A stretch of DNA of 19,411 bases from Desulfobulbaceae bacterium UBA5173 (lineage in GTDB: Bacteria; Desulfobacterota; Desulfobulbia; Desulfobulbales; Desulfobulbaceae), in contig DHWV01000086.1 in assembly GCA_002413355.1 (NCBI GenBank), positions 14,301-33,711 on the forward strand, written 5' to 3'. Within the stretch, counting starts at the first letter, position 1. Each line of letters starts with the position of its first letter. Position numbers and translations under genes: made by a program. The notes below the pieces were generated by a model, which saw nothing but the letters and a program-made list of their open reading frames with translations, was not told where the DNA came from and did not search any database. This document shows positions 19,267 to 19,411 of this stretch, piece by piece.

Positions 19267-19411
19267 ATGGGATACTCAATAGATTTTCGACGGAAGGTCT
19301 TGGAGATTAAAGACCGGGACAGACTGAGTTTTGAAGAGACGGCAAGCCGTTTCGGCATCAGCAAATCGCGTGTGAGCCGCTGGCCGAAGCGGCTTGCCCC
19401 CTGTCCGACTC
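19267..19411 (+). CDS. IS630-family transposase, N-terminal part (partial)
   Basis: From ATG 19267 the frame is open to the window edge (48 codons): MGYSIDFRRKVLE, then a helix-turn-helix with SFEETASRFGISKSRVSRW, the first HTH of IS630/Tc1-mariner-type transposases, which bind the terminal inverted repeats. The DDE catalytic domain lies beyond the window. The element starts at the inverted repeat at 19230, giving a 36-bp leader. The TACTGTACCC stretch just before the ATG is not a clear ribosome-binding site. Confidence 0.85.
   Translation, partial: MGYSIDFRRKVLEIKDRDRLSFEETASRFGISKSRVSRWPKRLAPCPT

Noticed and set aside
1..19411. CRISPR array
   Set aside because: No set of regularly spaced short direct repeats was seen; the repeats found are two distant copies or inverted pairs.

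Overview
The window looks like part of a chromosome of a Gram-negative bacterium, most likely a Desulfobacterota / Desulfobulbales-type organism (possibly a cable-bacterium relative). This assignment is inferred from protein flavour only: a DVU0298-like zinc/HEAT protein, a PP-loop thiouridylase with a DUF814-like tail, a rib-nusB cluster and an Uup-type ABC-F. No phylogenetic marker was compared. Housekeeping genes are G+C-rich. They are interrupted by clearly A+T-richer accessory blocks carrying small repeats, toxin-antitoxin pairs and broken genes.

Layout. 1-303 is the 3' end of a phosphoenolpyruvate synthase gene, followed by a terminator. 389-2582 is an A+T-rich two-gene unit with a membrane-anchored glycogen-synthase-like glycosyltransferase and an unknown protein. 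The first is cut by one in-frame TAG and the second by one frameshift. It ends in copy A of a 101-bp hairpin-rich repeat. Next come a PP-loop tRNA-thiolation-like enzyme (minus), a membrane cyclic-nucleotide-binding protein (plus), and a minus-strand pair: a fused UDP-sugar dehydrogenase/N-acetyltransferase followed by a GT4 glycosyltransferase whose 3' end lies in an IS630-type MITE. Divergent tRNA-Pro and tRNA-Asn genes follow, each with a good promoter. A TPR gene and a zinc/HEAT gene are then coupled by a TAATG overlap.

10.28-11.9 kb is an accessory island: copy B of the 101-bp repeat, then two different nucleotidyltransferase/HEPN (MntA/HepT-type) toxin-antitoxin pairs separated by a 118-bp element with perfect 14-bp terminal inverted repeats. 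A second TPR gene abuts ribE and ribBA. After a terminator comes an A+T-rich zinc-ribbon/J-domain gene and a degenerate ORF, which separate ribBA from ribH-nusB. Riboflavin genes present are ribE, ribBA and ribH. A minus-strand uup-like ABC-F gene with an overlapping 64-aa zinc protein follows, then a VapC-type PIN toxin with a frameshifted VapB-like antitoxin, and finally the start of an IS630-family transposase whose left end matches the MITE ends at 4.8-4.9 kb.

The most notable theme is that three different small repeats (2537-2637, 4804-4941, 11046-11163) each overlap the 3' end of a gene and supply its stop codon and last residues. Other points of interest are the paired MNT/HEPN modules with identical 8-bp gene overlaps, and the apparently orphaned VapC.
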